This document shows, piece after piece, positions 22,587-30,607 of a stretch of DNA of 61,770 nt. Source of the stretch: a virus; the IMG/VR virus record IMGVR_UViG_3300035438_000760, positions 1 to 61,770 of that record; one strand, written 5' to 3'. A program made the translations under genes and the position numbers. The notes beneath the pieces are model-generated. The model searched no databases. It had not been told where the DNA came from and saw only the letters and a program-made list of their open reading frames with translations. Each line of letters opens with the position of its first letter. The first letter of the stretch is position 1.

Positions 22587-23138
22587 TTGACAAATCTGGG
22601 GGTTGACCGTTATTCCGCCCGATGGTTGACTGATGCGATGCCTTCTTGGAGCAGATATGTATTTAATGAGGTTCACGCCGAACCATACGACCTTGGAATT
22701 CAAGGTTTAACTTTCAATGTCTCCGCTGAAGCATCAGTTACAACCGCAACGCCTATTTATTTTGAATTTCGCACCAGCACCAAAACACCAGTAATTTTGC
22801 ATTACATGTCGCAGGCGTTAGATGCTTCGTGTCGCTTTACAATTTATGAAGCCCCATCATTGACCATTGGTACAACCGAAATTCCGTCTGTAAATACCCA
22901 TCGCCAGATTGGGACAACAGCGACAATGAAAATGTACTCAAATCCGACTTCAGTGTCTGCTGGAACAACGCTATCCACCCAAATAGTTGGCAGTGGCGAC
23001 CATCGCAGTGGCGGTACAACAGACGATTCGGCAATTTGGACATTAAAAACCAATACCTCGTATGTTGCGAAGGTGGAAAACCTTGGAAACCAAACAGCGA
23101 CTTACAACTTAACGATGACTTGGCGAGAATTGACTTGA
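22587..23138 (+). CDS. Beta-sandwich virion protein (fibre-like)
   Basis: 183 residues from TTG 22587; ATG 22638 is an alternative start giving 166 residues. No ribosome site is visible for either. The sequence is strand-rich, with 'NVSAEASVTTATPIYFEFRT', 'MKMYSNPTSVSAGT' and 'NTSYVAKVENLGNQ', matching small phage virion or fibre proteins of jelly-roll type as I remember them. Probably a head or tail decoration. It sits alone between terminase and the small-gene region. Confidence 0.55.
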   Translation: MTNLGVDRYSARWLTDAMPSWSRYVFNEVHAEPYDLGIQGLTFNVSAEASVTTATPIYFEFRTSTKTPVILHYMSQALDASCRFTIYEAPSLTIGTTEIPSVNTHRQIGTTATMKMYSNPTSVSAGTTLSTQIVGSGDHRSGGTTDDSAIWTLKTNTSYVAKVENLGNQTATYNLTMTWRELT

Positions 23139-23163
23139 CAGGGGTTTAGTTTTGTGCCATGCT
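23135..23163 (+). promoter_or_regulatory. Promoter of the TTGACA-GGGGTTTAG family
   Basis: TTGACA (23135-23140), 17-bp spacer with GGGGTTTAG, then CATGCT (23158-23163). It drives 23182. The stop of the preceding gene is part of the -35 box. Confidence 0.75.
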
Positions 23164-23181
23164 CTCTTCGGAGGGAAAAAT

Positions 23182-23358
23182 ATGGCGAAATGCATAAACT
23201 GCGGACAACAACTTCGCAAGGCGAAAGCCGACAGTGACTATTCGTGGATCGGCAAGACCGATAACCAAGAATCCTGCTATGCGGGAGCGACTCAAATGCC
23301 TGACGGCAGGTTTGTCTCTAATCAAGACCACTGCACAGCAAAGGAGAACAACGGTTGA
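23182..23358 (+). CDS. 58-residue zinc-ribbon-like protein
   Basis: Starts MAKCINCGQQLRKAK behind a CGGAGGG site. An N-terminal CxxC and two further single cysteines suggest a metal site. First gene behind the promoter at 23135. Confidence 0.6.
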   Translation: MAKCINCGQQLRKAKADSDYSWIGKTDNQESCYAGATQMPDGRFVSNQDHCTAKENNG

Positions 23359-23771
23359 ACCAGCAATTAGGACGACACAATTTGCGTTCTGTCAACGATG
23401 TCAAGTCATATAGTCGGGGCAGGGCTGGACAATATGGACGGGGAACACTTCGCACCCCAGTGCCTGTTTACAACATCCACGAACCAAACAAGCCCAAAAC
23501 AAAAACTGAAGATCAGCCAGAAGCACAATTGGATAAAAGAAAAGCCAACGCTCACACATACGGTGTTTGCGGTTACCTTCAGAAATGCCAAACCTGCAAA
23601 AAATACTTTGTTTGGATAAAAGAAGATGAGAAGAACAAAATTTATGCCGTCACAAGCGAGGGGTTGCAGTGGAAATTGGTGATGGGTGATTGGAAAAAAT
23701 ACGAGCGGTTTGTGTATGACCCGAACAGTAAGCCTGCTTGGGTTTGTGAGCAAGACTTGACAGGGGTTTAG
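23355..23771 (+). CDS. Hypothetical protein with CxxC
   Basis: 138 residues from TTG 23355, which overlaps the previous stop and has AAGGAG upstream. A lysine/proline-rich middle leads to 'CQTCKKYFVW'. The last residues (DLTGV) and the stop codon are encoded by the next promoter's TTGACAGGGGTTTAG. Confidence 0.5.
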   Translation: MNQQLGRHNLRSVNDVKSYSRGRAGQYGRGTLRTPVPVYNIHEPNKPKTKTEDQPEAQLDKRKANAHTYGVCGYLQKCQTCKKYFVWIKEDEKNKIYAVTSEGLQWKLVMGDWKKYERFVYDPNSKPAWVCEQDLTGV

Positions 23772-23785
23772 TTTTGTGGAAGAAT
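23757..23785 (+). promoter_or_regulatory. Promoter of the TTGACA-GGGGTTTAG family
   Basis: TTGACA (23757-23762), 17-bp spacer, AAGAAT (23780-23785). A leader hairpin follows at 23795-23809. Confidence 0.78.
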
Positions 23786-23794
23786 TCTTTTGCG

Positions 23795-23809
23795 GGGAGA
23801 GAGGCTCCC
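23795..23809 (+). promoter_or_regulatory. Leader hairpin GGGAG-AGAGG-CTCCC
   Basis: Identical to the hairpin at 11905-11919, in the same position relative to promoter and start codon. Confidence 0.5.
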
Positions 23810-23827
23810 AGCAGAAAGGAGGGACAG

Positions 23828-23929
23828 ATGATCCGCCTGATTTACGCTCTGGTCATCTCAAACTCTTGGTCTAGCATTTTCCAGTATTCAGTTTTCCAGT
23901 TGAAACTGGCTGTAGGGGTCGTCAAATGA
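23828..23929 (+). CDS. 33-residue hydrophobic peptide
   Basis: ATG 23828 has a very strong site (AAAGGAGGG). 'MIRLIYALVISNSWSSIF' may be a membrane helix. Its stop overlaps the next ATG (ATGA). Could be a small membrane protein or a leader peptide. Confidence 0.45.
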   Translation: MIRLIYALVISNSWSSIFQYSVFQLKLAVGVVK

Positions 23930-24042
23930 CCGCCCAACCCAAGGACGGATTGCACCGATGCGACTGCGGTTGCAAATACTGGGATGGCAAAAAATGCCAC
24001 TCTTGCGGTCAAAAATGGATCTTAAAGAAAGGAACCAAATGA
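23926..24042 (+). CDS. 38-residue zinc-ribbon protein
   Basis: MTAQPKDGLHRCDCGC followed by 'KKCHSCGQKW': two cysteine pairs in a compact zinc ribbon. Coupled by overlapping ATGA codons at both ends. Confidence 0.6.
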   Translation: MTAQPKDGLHRCDCGCKYWDGKKCHSCGQKWILKKGTK

Positions 24043-24302
24043 ATTACAAATGCACGAGCAAAGGTTGCACAGGGGTGTTTCCAGAAATTGGAATCCGCTA
24101 CGACGACGAGACATATATCAGGAAATGCGATCTGTGCGGTCGCTGGTTGGTTGATATCAACTACTCCTATTACGAAGTCAGTGGGATAGTCAACAATGCC
24201 GAAAATGCAGTAGAGATTGCCCGCACGAAGCACCAAGGGTGGAAAGACGGCTGGGGAAAAACTTCAGTGTTTAACTTAATGAAAATGGAGGTAGCGCAAT
24301 GA
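24039..24302 (+). CDS. Small zinc-binding-like protein
   Basis: 87 residues, starting MNYKCTSKGCTGVFPE. 'CTSKGC' and 'CDLCGRW' form a likely zinc ribbon; the rest is helical. Coupled to both neighbours. Confidence 0.6.
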   Translation: MNYKCTSKGCTGVFPEIGIRYDDETYIRKCDLCGRWLVDINYSYYEVSGIVNNAENAVEIARTKHQGWKDGWGKTSVFNLMKMEVAQ

Positions 24303-24598
24303 CAACCACGAAAACCTACAACCGATTGGATCGGCAAAAAAGAGATTTGTATGGCAAGTTGCAGGAACTTGAATGGCAAATTGTTCACATGCGAAACCAG
24401 TCTGAGCAAGGTCGCTTTGATGCCAAGCACATCCAGCACCGAGCACTGCAATTGGTTACAGCGTCGGTTCAGATGTTGGAAGTGATTGCTGAGATTGTTG
24501 CTCAGGAGCAAGTGATTGCCGATGCTCACGATGCTAGTTACCAAAGCGAGATGGCAGAAATCCAAGAAGCGGTTGCCAATGACTTGACAGGGGTTTAG
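24299..24598 (+). CDS. Helical hypothetical protein
   Basis: 99 residues, mostly long helices with heptad-like leucines ('RDLYGKLQELEWQIVHM', 'MLEVIAEIVAQEQVI'), so probably a coiled coil. The end (NDLTGV) and stop are encoded within the following promoter. Confidence 0.55.
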   Translation: MTTTKTYNRLDRQKRDLYGKLQELEWQIVHMRNQSEQGRFDAKHIQHRALQLVTASVQMLEVIAEIVAQEQVIADAHDASYQSEMAEIQEAVANDLTGV

Positions 24599-24612
24599 TT
24601 TTCTGTCAGACT
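24584..24612 (+). promoter_or_regulatory. Promoter of the TTGACA-GGGGTTTAG family
   Basis: TTGACA (24584-24589), 17-bp spacer, CAGACT (24607-24612). Drives 24636. Confidence 0.75.
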
Positions 24613-24635
24613 TCTTGTACAAGGAAAGGAGCCAA

Positions 24636-25040
24636 ATGACCAGTTACACCCACCAAGAAGCCAAAACCCTCAAAGCGGAACTTCGGGAACTTGCCTCGCA
24701 GGTTCTGGAATACAAAGCAATCGCTTACATGGTTGCCAAAGAACAAACCGCTCACCAGCGTCGGACACACCAGCCCGCTGGCGAAAGCAAGAGGTGGTAC
24801 GCAGGTTCAAAAATCGCTGGCATGAGTTGGATGGAATTCGCTCTAGCGTTCGGTCTTGAGGACAAGATGCACATCCACATCGGCGACGATCAAGGCAGGC
24901 ACTACACCAAAAAAGAAGCCATTGAGATTCGCACCGAAGCATGCGAAGAAGAATTCGTCCGCTTCATGTTCCACCACTCCTACGACGATCCCGAAGAATT
25001 CAAAAAAGTAATCGCTTTCTTAAAAAAGGAGGAAATATGA
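24636..25040 (+). CDS. Hypothetical protein
   Basis: 134 residues from ATG 24636 (site AAAGGAG). An N-terminal helix precedes a mixed domain with 'MSWMEFALAFGLEDKMHIHIGDD'. The C-terminus is acidic and helical. I do not recognise it. It overlaps the next gene by 4 bases. Confidence 0.55.
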   Translation: MTSYTHQEAKTLKAELRELASQVLEYKAIAYMVAKEQTAHQRRTHQPAGESKRWYAGSKIAGMSWMEFALAFGLEDKMHIHIGDDQGRHYTKKEAIEIRTEACEEEFVRFMFHHSYDDPEEFKKVIAFLKKEEI

Positions 25041-25531
25041 CAACTACCGAACAACGGCACCAAGTTCAACTGAAAATAGATGAACTGGTTGAGTTTATGA
25101 ATGAGGCGGGAGCAAGGTATTTCGCCGAGCATTACACCTATGTGGATGCACCAACTTACGGTCAAAAAGAAGGACAAAAATTTACGAGGGTTGGGGTGAT
25201 GCGACCGTCAGGGCAGGTTGGAACTTGCACTTTCATTGACCGCAACACTGGCGATGTTTACAAGCCTGCTGGCATGAACACACGAGCGGTTGGCATCCGA
25301 TACAACTTGCTCAACGAAGAATCTTGGGCACTGCTCAAGCAACTGTGGGATCCCCACGGTGGCTGGCTCTACCTAGATCGGATCCGCCCAAATGCGACAG
25401 GGGAACAGGTTCTGTACCCCGACCAGCGGGCATTGAACCGTCAGCAGGAAGAACCAGCAACGCCAGCGACACCGATCAGCGAAATCAATTTTGAGGATCT
25501 TCGCCGAATTGCATTGGAAGATAATTCTTGA
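25037..25531 (+). CDS. Hypothetical protein
   Basis: 164 residues with ribosome site AAAGGAGG. Strand-rich middle 'RVGVMRPSGQVGTCTFIDRNTGDVYKPAG' resembles a small beta domain found in several phage early proteins of unknown role. The C-terminal linker is proline/threonine-rich. Confidence 0.55.
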   Translation: MTTTEQRHQVQLKIDELVEFMNEAGARYFAEHYTYVDAPTYGQKEGQKFTRVGVMRPSGQVGTCTFIDRNTGDVYKPAGMNTRAVGIRYNLLNEESWALLKQLWDPHGGWLYLDRIRPNATGEQVLYPDQRALNRQQEEPATPATPISEINFEDLRRIALEDNS

Positions 25532-25596
25532 GCGAACAGCACACTTCAGGAATCTTTGATCGTTATAGAAGTATGAACAAAAAACAGGAGGACAAC

Positions 25597-26190
25597 ATGT
25601 ACACATGCGAATGCCAACACTCTGAGGAATACCTTGAGTATTTTAAAGAGTTAGCAAAACTGCCCGACGAAAGCAAAAAATTGCTGAAGGTCATTATGGA
25701 ACCGTTTGAGGGCGAAGAGTTTTCAGTCAAGTGCAAGGGCTGTGCTGATCTTGAGTTGATGAGCGCAATGGTTGAAGCGTCTGGTCTGCCTGAAGTGGAA
25801 TTTGATTGGAGCGATCCTTGCCCAGCCGATTTTGTCACTCTTGCGGACGAAGATATCAATCTGAAAGCCCAAGAGATCGCACGAGCAATCGTTTCGGGTG
25901 AGTCAATTTCGCCAGCAAGCAACCGCAAACTGCTAATGCACTGGGCGGGCATTGATGACGATGAGGTTTACTGCCGATATGTGGAAATTGGAAACTGGAT
26001 TGCGGAAGATCGCAAACTTCGTGAGATGGACGATGAAGAAATGGATGATTACCATCGTGCGAAAGACGAAATGAAAGGTTTGATTGACGAGATCATGTCG
26101 CCAGAGTTAATCGCTGAGGCATTGAAGCATTACGAAGAAATCAAGTCGGTCACGGATTCGCTTGAGCGTTTGTGGGAAGCCGAAGAGTAG
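25597..26190 (+). CDS. Acidic helical hypothetical protein
   Basis: 197 residues from ATG 25597, chosen for CAGGAGG. TTG 25528 and ATG 25573 are in-frame alternatives. The N-terminus has 'CECQHS', with 'KCKGCADLE' near residue 48. The protein is strongly acidic. No family recognised. A terminator follows. Confidence 0.55.
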   Translation: MYTCECQHSEEYLEYFKELAKLPDESKKLLKVIMEPFEGEEFSVKCKGCADLELMSAMVEASGLPEVEFDWSDPCPADFVTLADEDINLKAQEIARAIVSGESISPASNRKLLMHWAGIDDDEVYCRYVEIGNWIAEDRKLREMDDEEMDDYHRAKDEMKGLIDEIMSPELIAEALKHYEEIKSVTDSLERLWEAEE

Positions 26191-26210
26191 GGAAGTCAGC
26201 GGGTTCAGAA

Positions 26211-26236
26211 AAGGGACGGGCGACCGTCCCTTTTTT
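26211..26236 (+). terminator. Rho-independent terminator
   Basis: A 9-bp perfect stem (AAGGGACGG/CCGTCCCTT) with loop GCGA runs into six T residues. It separates the small-gene operon from the tagged topoisomerase. Confidence 0.9.
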
Positions 26237-26267
26237 GTTGCTTAAATACGGTTCAGCACTACTGGGG

Positions 26268-26273
26268 TATGGT
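26268..26273 (+). promoter_or_regulatory. -10 box of a leaderless transcript
   Basis: TATGGT lies six bases before ATG 26280. The preceding ACTACTGGG is shared with the promoter at 41174. No ribosome site is present. Confidence 0.5.
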
Positions 26274-26279
26274 GAGCGG

Positions 26280-27332
26280 ATGGTTATGCCTGCCTCCACA
26301 CAATTTATTTTGAAGCAACTGGAGCCGTTCGCTCAGTGTGAGCCTCATATCTGGGATTTGGTTGTGCAGGAAGTTGAGTCGCATGGACTCAACCAGATCA
26401 GTAAGTCATCCATGATTGAGTTGAAGGTGGCTAAGGCTGGTTGGGAGCGTATGGAGAAAGCAAGGTACGCATCTCGCAGTGAAGCGTCACGATTCGCCGC
26501 CGAACAGCGGTGGAAAGGGCATGCGAAGAAAGAACCGTCTTCAGGTATGCGGAAAGCGACAGTTGCCGAACGAAAGCAATTGGGTGTCCCTCCCGCGTGG
26601 ACTGATGTAGAAATTGCTGACAGTCCAAAGGGTGTTAACGGTTTATTGTTTAGAGGTATTGATGCGAAAGGTCGTGTGCAGTCCAAGTACACCGAAGAGC
26701 ATTCTGCTAAACGATCTAAATTGAAGTTTAAACGGATTTTGGAATTGGAAACTCATTTAGGAAAGTTAGATGCAACGCTTGAAAAGGGTGTGAAATCTGG
26801 AGATGAGCATGCCGTGTGTCTTTCAATTATTCGCCAAGGCGGTTGCAGACCCGGATCGGATAACGAAACTTTGGGTACGGTCAAGGCTTTTGGGGCTACA
26901 ACTTTGGAGGCTCGTCATGTGAAGGTGGCTGGCGATGTTGTGAAACTGGATTTTGTTGGCAAGTCGGGCAAGCAGAATCAGATTGAAATTAAGGATAAAA
27001 ACCTTGCTTCGGCGATGCGAACCTTGTTAAAAGGGAAGGGCAAGTCGGACAAAGTGTTTGCTTCGGTGGATGCTCCGTCTTTGCTTGAGTATCAGCGGAC
27101 AATTTTGCCTAAGAAGTTTTTGTTGAAAGATTTGCGGACTTCGTTGGGGACTAAAACGGCTTTGTTGGCGATCAAAAAAATGGCGGTTCCGAAAACTAAG
27201 ACTGCTTACAAGAAAGCGAAGTCTGAGATCGGCAAAATTGTTTCGGAAAAGTTGGGTAATACGCCTGCTATTGCGTTGCAAAGTTATATCAACCCGATGG
27301 TTTTTGGAGTTTGGGAGGGTGTCAGTGAGTGA
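26280..27332 (+). CDS. Tagged type IB DNA topoisomerase
   Basis: 350 residues. Residues 1-60 are the helical module shared with 4362 and 5521; 63-81 the tag ('RYASRSEASRFAAEQRW'). Then comes a bacterial-type TopIB: 'VPPAWTDVEIA' and 'GIDAKGRVQSKY' (N domain), 'CRPGSDNETLG' (Arg190), 'LDFVGKSGK' (Lys228), 'LLKDLRTSLGT' (Arg286) and 'GNTPAIALQSYINP' (Tyr336 nucleophile). All active-site positions are present. It would relax supercoils by a 3'-phosphotyrosine intermediate. The tag suggests it may travel in the virion, which is inferred. Confidence 0.85.
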   Translation: MVMPASTQFILKQLEPFAQCEPHIWDLVVQEVESHGLNQISKSSMIELKVAKAGWERMEKARYASRSEASRFAAEQRWKGHAKKEPSSGMRKATVAERKQLGVPPAWTDVEIADSPKGVNGLLFRGIDAKGRVQSKYTEEHSAKRSKLKFKRILELETHLGKLDATLEKGVKSGDEHAVCLSIIRQGGCRPGSDNETLGTVKAFGATTLEARHVKVAGDVVKLDFVGKSGKQNQIEIKDKNLASAMRTLLKGKGKSDKVFASVDAPSLLEYQRTILPKKFLLKDLRTSLGTKTALLAIKKMAVPKTKTAYKKAKSEIGKIVSEKLGNTPAIALQSYINPMVFGVWEGVSE

Positions 27333-27498
27333 TATTTCTGAAGAGGAAAATGCGTGGGCGGTTGCTGAGATGCAAAAGTTGATGGTCAAGATCAGTCCCG
27401 AAATGGTTGATGTTGGCACTTGGGATGACTGCATGGATGACGAGCCAGAGTCAAGCGAATACATAGCAATGGAAAAGGAAGTGGATGATGAAGATTGA
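27325..27498 (+). CDS. Small acidic protein
   Basis: 57 residues from GTG 27325 with GGGAGGG upstream, overlapping the topoisomerase gene by 8 bases. Highly acidic ('DDCMDDEPESSEY'), possibly a DNA mimic or assembly adaptor; the role is unknown. Confidence 0.5.
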   Translation: MSDISEEENAWAVAEMQKLMVKISPEMVDVGTWDDCMDDEPESSEYIAMEKEVDDED

Positions 27499-28516
27499 CC
27501 AGTTGATTGGTTTAATTCGGGATAATGGTCGTTTGGATTCGGCGACTTTCAATATTGTTGAACGGGAGATTCGCGGGAATGCGATGTCTAAGTCAACGGT
27601 GCTGATCGTTCGGTCAATGTTTGACAAAATGGAGAAGGCTGATCGGTCTTCTGCTGGTCGTATAGCGGCTCAAGCCCGCTGGAAGGGGCATGTGAAGCAA
27701 CAGCCAGTTCCAGCGCAAGGTGGGGCATCTGGAGTGGCTCCTGCGGGTGTTAAGGGCTATCAACGCCCCGAAATTTTTAAAGTTAAGACGGTTGAGGCGG
27801 CGATCGCCATGATGAACGAGGGCAAGACCGTTGAATTAGAAAATGATGGTCAGGCTCACACTCTTTTGGTGGAGTTAGCCAGAATTGCTAACGATGCGAA
27901 GATAAAAGGTCGGGAAGCCCCGAACTATGACTTGTGCAAAGTGACTGTGCCGGGCACAAACCTTTTTTGTGGTGAGAACAAGGGGATCCCTCGTTCCAAG
28001 ATGCCTCAGTTAAGGAGTAAGCCTGTTGCTGGTTCTGAAGCGGACAAGTTGCCTCGTAACCAGTGGGGTGAGGTTGAAGGTGCGCCAATATTCCAGAAGC
28101 ATTTGGAGGATCTGGGTATTTCGGTGAAGAGCCAGACAATGCGAGCGTCGCAATTGAAGGCAACCCAACTTGATATGAAAGGCACTCAGATTGCCTTGAT
28201 GATGACTGACTCAAAGTTTGATCCCAAGGGTGAAGAGATTTGGGTGACTCGTGATGGCTACATTTTGGATGGGCATCATCGTTGGGCGGCGACGGTTGGT
28301 CGTGACTTGGCTGACGGAAAAATCGGTGATCTTGATTTGAAGGTCAAAGTTATTGATGCTCCGATTTCTGAGATTCTTCCGATGGCAAATTCGTGGACTC
28401 AAGAAATTGGTTTGAAGGCGATTGCTGGTCCTGCTACTGCTCCGAATGCTTCGGGTGCGATGGAGCCTGCTACGGATGTCAAAAAGAAATCTGGTGGTTG
28501 TGGTTGTGGTTGCTAA
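27485..28516 (+). CDS. Tagged ParB-like protein
   Basis: 343 residues. A helical N-terminal module is followed by a tag variant at 53-69 ('DRSSAGRIAAQARWKGH'). Residues ~225-305 contain 'IWVTRDGYILDGHHRWAA', the ParB/Srx-fold signature with DGHHR. The C-terminus ends in GCGCGC after a lysine patch, a possible metal site or lipid/thioester anchor. ParB-like domains of this type occur in polyvalent phage proteins. The molecular function is not established. Confidence 0.7.
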   Translation: MMKIDQLIGLIRDNGRLDSATFNIVEREIRGNAMSKSTVLIVRSMFDKMEKADRSSAGRIAAQARWKGHVKQQPVPAQGGASGVAPAGVKGYQRPEIFKVKTVEAAIAMMNEGKTVELENDGQAHTLLVELARIANDAKIKGREAPNYDLCKVTVPGTNLFCGENKGIPRSKMPQLRSKPVAGSEADKLPRNQWGEVEGAPIFQKHLEDLGISVKSQTMRASQLKATQLDMKGTQIALMMTDSKFDPKGEEIWVTRDGYILDGHHRWAATVGRDLADGKIGDLDLKVKVIDAPISEILPMANSWTQEIGLKAIAGPATAPNASGAMEPATDVKKKSGGCGCGC

Positions 28517-28517
28517 T

Positions 28518-28546
28518 TTGACACGGTAACTAAATAGTGGTATACT
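28518..28546 (+). promoter_or_regulatory. Promoter TTGACA - 17 bp - TATACT
   Basis: Near-perfect sigma70-type promoter (28518-28523 and 28541-28546) without the GGGGTTTAG spacer. Drives 28565 and the nuclease genes. Confidence 0.85.
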
Positions 28547-28564
28547 CTCTCTGAAGGAGGGTAT

Positions 28565-28813
28565 GTGAAACCAAAGTATGTAGACCCAGTAGCAGATTGC
28601 AAGTTGCTTGCAATGGTTATAAAAGGAAAAGAAGTCAACGCTGGCGATCTCGTCGCTGTCAACAAGGTCAGCGAAAAACTTGTGTTCCGATTCATCTGGA
28701 TTCCAGACGGATCGGTCGCTTGTTTTGATCCCACCACTGGCAAGTATCGGAACTTCCGAGCCACCGATGTGCGACTTCCAAAAGTGAAGCGCAATCGTCG
28801 GCAACTGCTGTAG
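28565..28813 (+). CDS. Hypothetical protein
   Basis: 82 residues from GTG 28565 behind GAAGGAGGG. A compact basic beta-like domain ('NKVSEKLVFRFIWIPDGSVA'). First gene after the promoter at 28518; not recognised. Confidence 0.6.
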   Translation: MKPKYVDPVADCKLLAMVIKGKEVNAGDLVAVNKVSEKLVFRFIWIPDGSVACFDPTTGKYRNFRATDVRLPKVKRNRRQLL

Positions 28814-28839
28814 CCTTCTAACAAAATTAGGAGGGTGTC

Positions 28840-29664
28840 ATGTTTAAAGATGTTGATGGTCGTTTGTGGTTTCGCCAATCTTGGTTGAAAGAATTTTTGG
28901 ATTGCCCAGAGCGGGCACGATTGAAGGCTGTAACAAAAGACCAGCCGAGACAAACCTCTGACGCGGCTCTGATCGGTACCAGCGTCCACACCGCTATTCA
29001 GGGTGTTCTTGAGGGACGAGTGGATGCGACAGACATTGAGGATGCGTGTAACGAAGCCGTGTTGGACATGTTGACCACCGACGATGTGGTTTTCAACAAA
29101 TACGAAGCCGAACAATTGCCCGGTCACGCCCGCAGGTGCGCTCGCGCATGGGTGGACGGAATTCTCCCCCATGTGGAATTGGGCGGGACTTGTGAAAAGA
29201 ATTTCTCAGTCGTTGTCATGGAAATTGATGGCATTGAGGTCGGGCTGACTGGCACGATTGACTACATGTCTCCAACCGAGAACACGCTGTGGGATTGGAA
29301 GACCGCTGGCAAAAGGTATTCGCAGAAGCAGTACCAAAAAGGATCCATTCAGGCTTCCACCTATGCGACGGCGATGAGTCTCCAGAAGCAAATTGAATTA
29401 CCGATGAATTTCAACTTCGGTGTGATGGTTCGGTCGGATAAGAACGCTAGTAGCCAGATCGTGACCGTAGAACGCCGTCAGGAGCATTCAGAATGGTTTC
29501 TGAAGCAGTTGGGCGATGTGGCTAGGTTCGCCATCCGTTTTGGGGCTGAAGACGAGTGGGCGAAGAATGAGGAGTCGTATTTGTGTTCCAAGGTTTGGTG
29601 CAACTTTTACGCCGACTGTCGTGGCAAGTACATATCGGAAGAGGCTGACGGGTTCGTTGGCTAG
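28840..29664 (+). CDS. RecB/Cas4-like PD-(D/E)XK exonuclease
   Basis: 274 residues with site GGAGGG. 'WLKEFLDCPERARLK' (N-terminal Cys), 'GTSVHTAIQGVL', 'GTIDYMSPTENTLWDWKTA' (nuclease D...D-x-K core), 'QASTYATAM' and C-terminal 'CSKVWCNFYADCRG' match the Cas4/AddB-like layout with four cysteines for an iron-sulfur cluster. It would resect double-strand ends, supplying single strands to the annealing protein at 6727. Confidence 0.85.
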   Translation: MFKDVDGRLWFRQSWLKEFLDCPERARLKAVTKDQPRQTSDAALIGTSVHTAIQGVLEGRVDATDIEDACNEAVLDMLTTDDVVFNKYEAEQLPGHARRCARAWVDGILPHVELGGTCEKNFSVVVMEIDGIEVGLTGTIDYMSPTENTLWDWKTAGKRYSQKQYQKGSIQASTYATAMSLQKQIELPMNFNFGVMVRSDKNASSQIVTVERRQEHSEWFLKQLGDVARFAIRFGAEDEWAKNEESYLCSKVWCNFYADCRGKYISEEADGFVG

Positions 29665-29673
29665 TATGCGAAG

Positions 29674-29991
29674 GTGCTGGAAGCCGAGTTTCAAAAGGAA
29701 GTTGTCGCTTTAGCGAAATTGACGGGGTGGTTAGTCATGCATACCCGTCCTGCTTTGAACCAGTCTGGCAAGTGGTCTACGCCGATTCAGGGGCACAAGG
29801 GTTTTCCCGATCTGGTTCTCAGCCATAGAAATCGCGGCACTGTGTTTGCCGAATTGAAAGCCGAAAAAGGCAGGTTGAGTCCTGAGCAGAAAATTTGGCT
29901 GGAAGTGTTGGCGGAGAGCGGATGCGAAGTCCATGTGTGGCGACCGTCTGACATGCAAGAAATCGCAGACCGATTTCAAAGAAAGACTTGA
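29674..29991 (+). CDS. VRR-NUC domain nuclease
   Basis: 105 residues from GTG 29674. 'GHKGFPDLVLSHRN' and 'VFAELKAEKGRLSPEQ' give the PD...ExK core of VRR-NUC nucleases, and 'HVWRPSDMQEI' is the usual ending. Stand-alone phage members are thought to act as Holliday-junction resolvases or structure-specific nucleases. It follows the exonuclease by 9 bases. Confidence 0.85.
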   Translation: MLEAEFQKEVVALAKLTGWLVMHTRPALNQSGKWSTPIQGHKGFPDLVLSHRNRGTVFAELKAEKGRLSPEQKIWLEVLAESGCEVHVWRPSDMQEIADRFQRKT

Positions 29992-30016
29992 CACGGGTTT
30001 AGTTTTCTGGAAGACT
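29988..30016 (+). promoter_or_regulatory. Promoter of the TTGACA-GGGGTTTAG family
   Basis: TTGACA (29988-29993), 17-bp spacer with CGGGTTTAG, AAGACT (30011-30016). The stop of the VRR-NUC gene overlaps the -35 box. Confidence 0.75.
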
Positions 30017-30038
30017 TCTTTTGTCGGAGGGAGACAGA

Positions 30039-30278
30039 ATGACACACACAGCATTCACCGCAACCGCACCTGACGGGTTCGTCTGGAAGCGCAAAACAAA
30101 AGGGCACTTCAGCCACGCAGTTCTTGGCTTTAACCCTTACCTCGGAGACTGGCACATCGTAGGTTTCCGCTCATCACTTGACTCAGCACAAAAAGAAGCA
30201 CTGAAAGCAAGCGGTGGCATCGGATCATGGAGTCCTTACAGCGAAGTAATCATCGTTGAGACAGTTGAGGTGAAGTGA
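30039..30278 (+). CDS. Hypothetical protein
   Basis: 79 residues from ATG 30039 (site CGGAGGG). 'GFVWKRKTKGHFSHAVLGF' suggests a small beta-rich domain. Unknown. Confidence 0.55.
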   Translation: MTHTAFTATAPDGFVWKRKTKGHFSHAVLGFNPYLGDWHIVGFRSSLDSAQKEALKASGGIGSWSPYSEVIIVETVEVK

Positions 30279-30607
30279 TGCAAAACACGGATCCAACAAA
30301 ACTGGCTCGCCGACAAGACCCGCACACATCTCGTGCAGGTGCCAAAGATGTAGCACCACGGTCAGGATCGCAGAAAGCGAAACTGCTGGAAGCGTATGCG
30401 AACCATCCTGACGGGCTGACCGACGAGGAAGCAGGCGTTTTGTCAGGCTTGGCTAACAACCACGGATGCGGGTACTGGAAGCGGTGTTCGGATTTGGAGC
30501 GGGAAGGGCTGATCCAGCGAACATTGTTCACCCGCCCAGCGTCTACAGGTAATCAACAGATCGTGAGAGCGATCACGGAAACAGGAAGAAAGGTAGTGGG
30601 AAAATGA
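30278..30607 (+). CDS. Winged-helix DNA-binding protein
   Basis: 109 residues from ATG 30278, overlapping the previous stop. 'LLEAYANHPDGLTDEEAGVL' and 'GCGYWKRCSDLEREGLI' form a winged helix seen in phage regulators. It lies within the promoter-rich region and could regulate it. Confidence 0.6.
   Translation: MQNTDPTKLARRQDPHTSRAGAKDVAPRSGSQKAKLLEAYANHPDGLTDEEAGVLSGLANNHGCGYWKRCSDLEREGLIQRTLFTRPASTGNQQIVRAITETGRKVVGK

Noticed and set aside
22622-22633. Leaderless ATG six bases after TTATTC
   Set aside because: The frame stops after three codons (ATG GTT GAC TGA) and is not in phase with the gene at 22587.
26280-27332. Tyrosine recombinase (integrase) call
   Set aside because: N-terminal VPPAWTDV and DAKGR motifs and the SYINP tyrosine context are of type IB topoisomerase; no attachment-site repeats seen.
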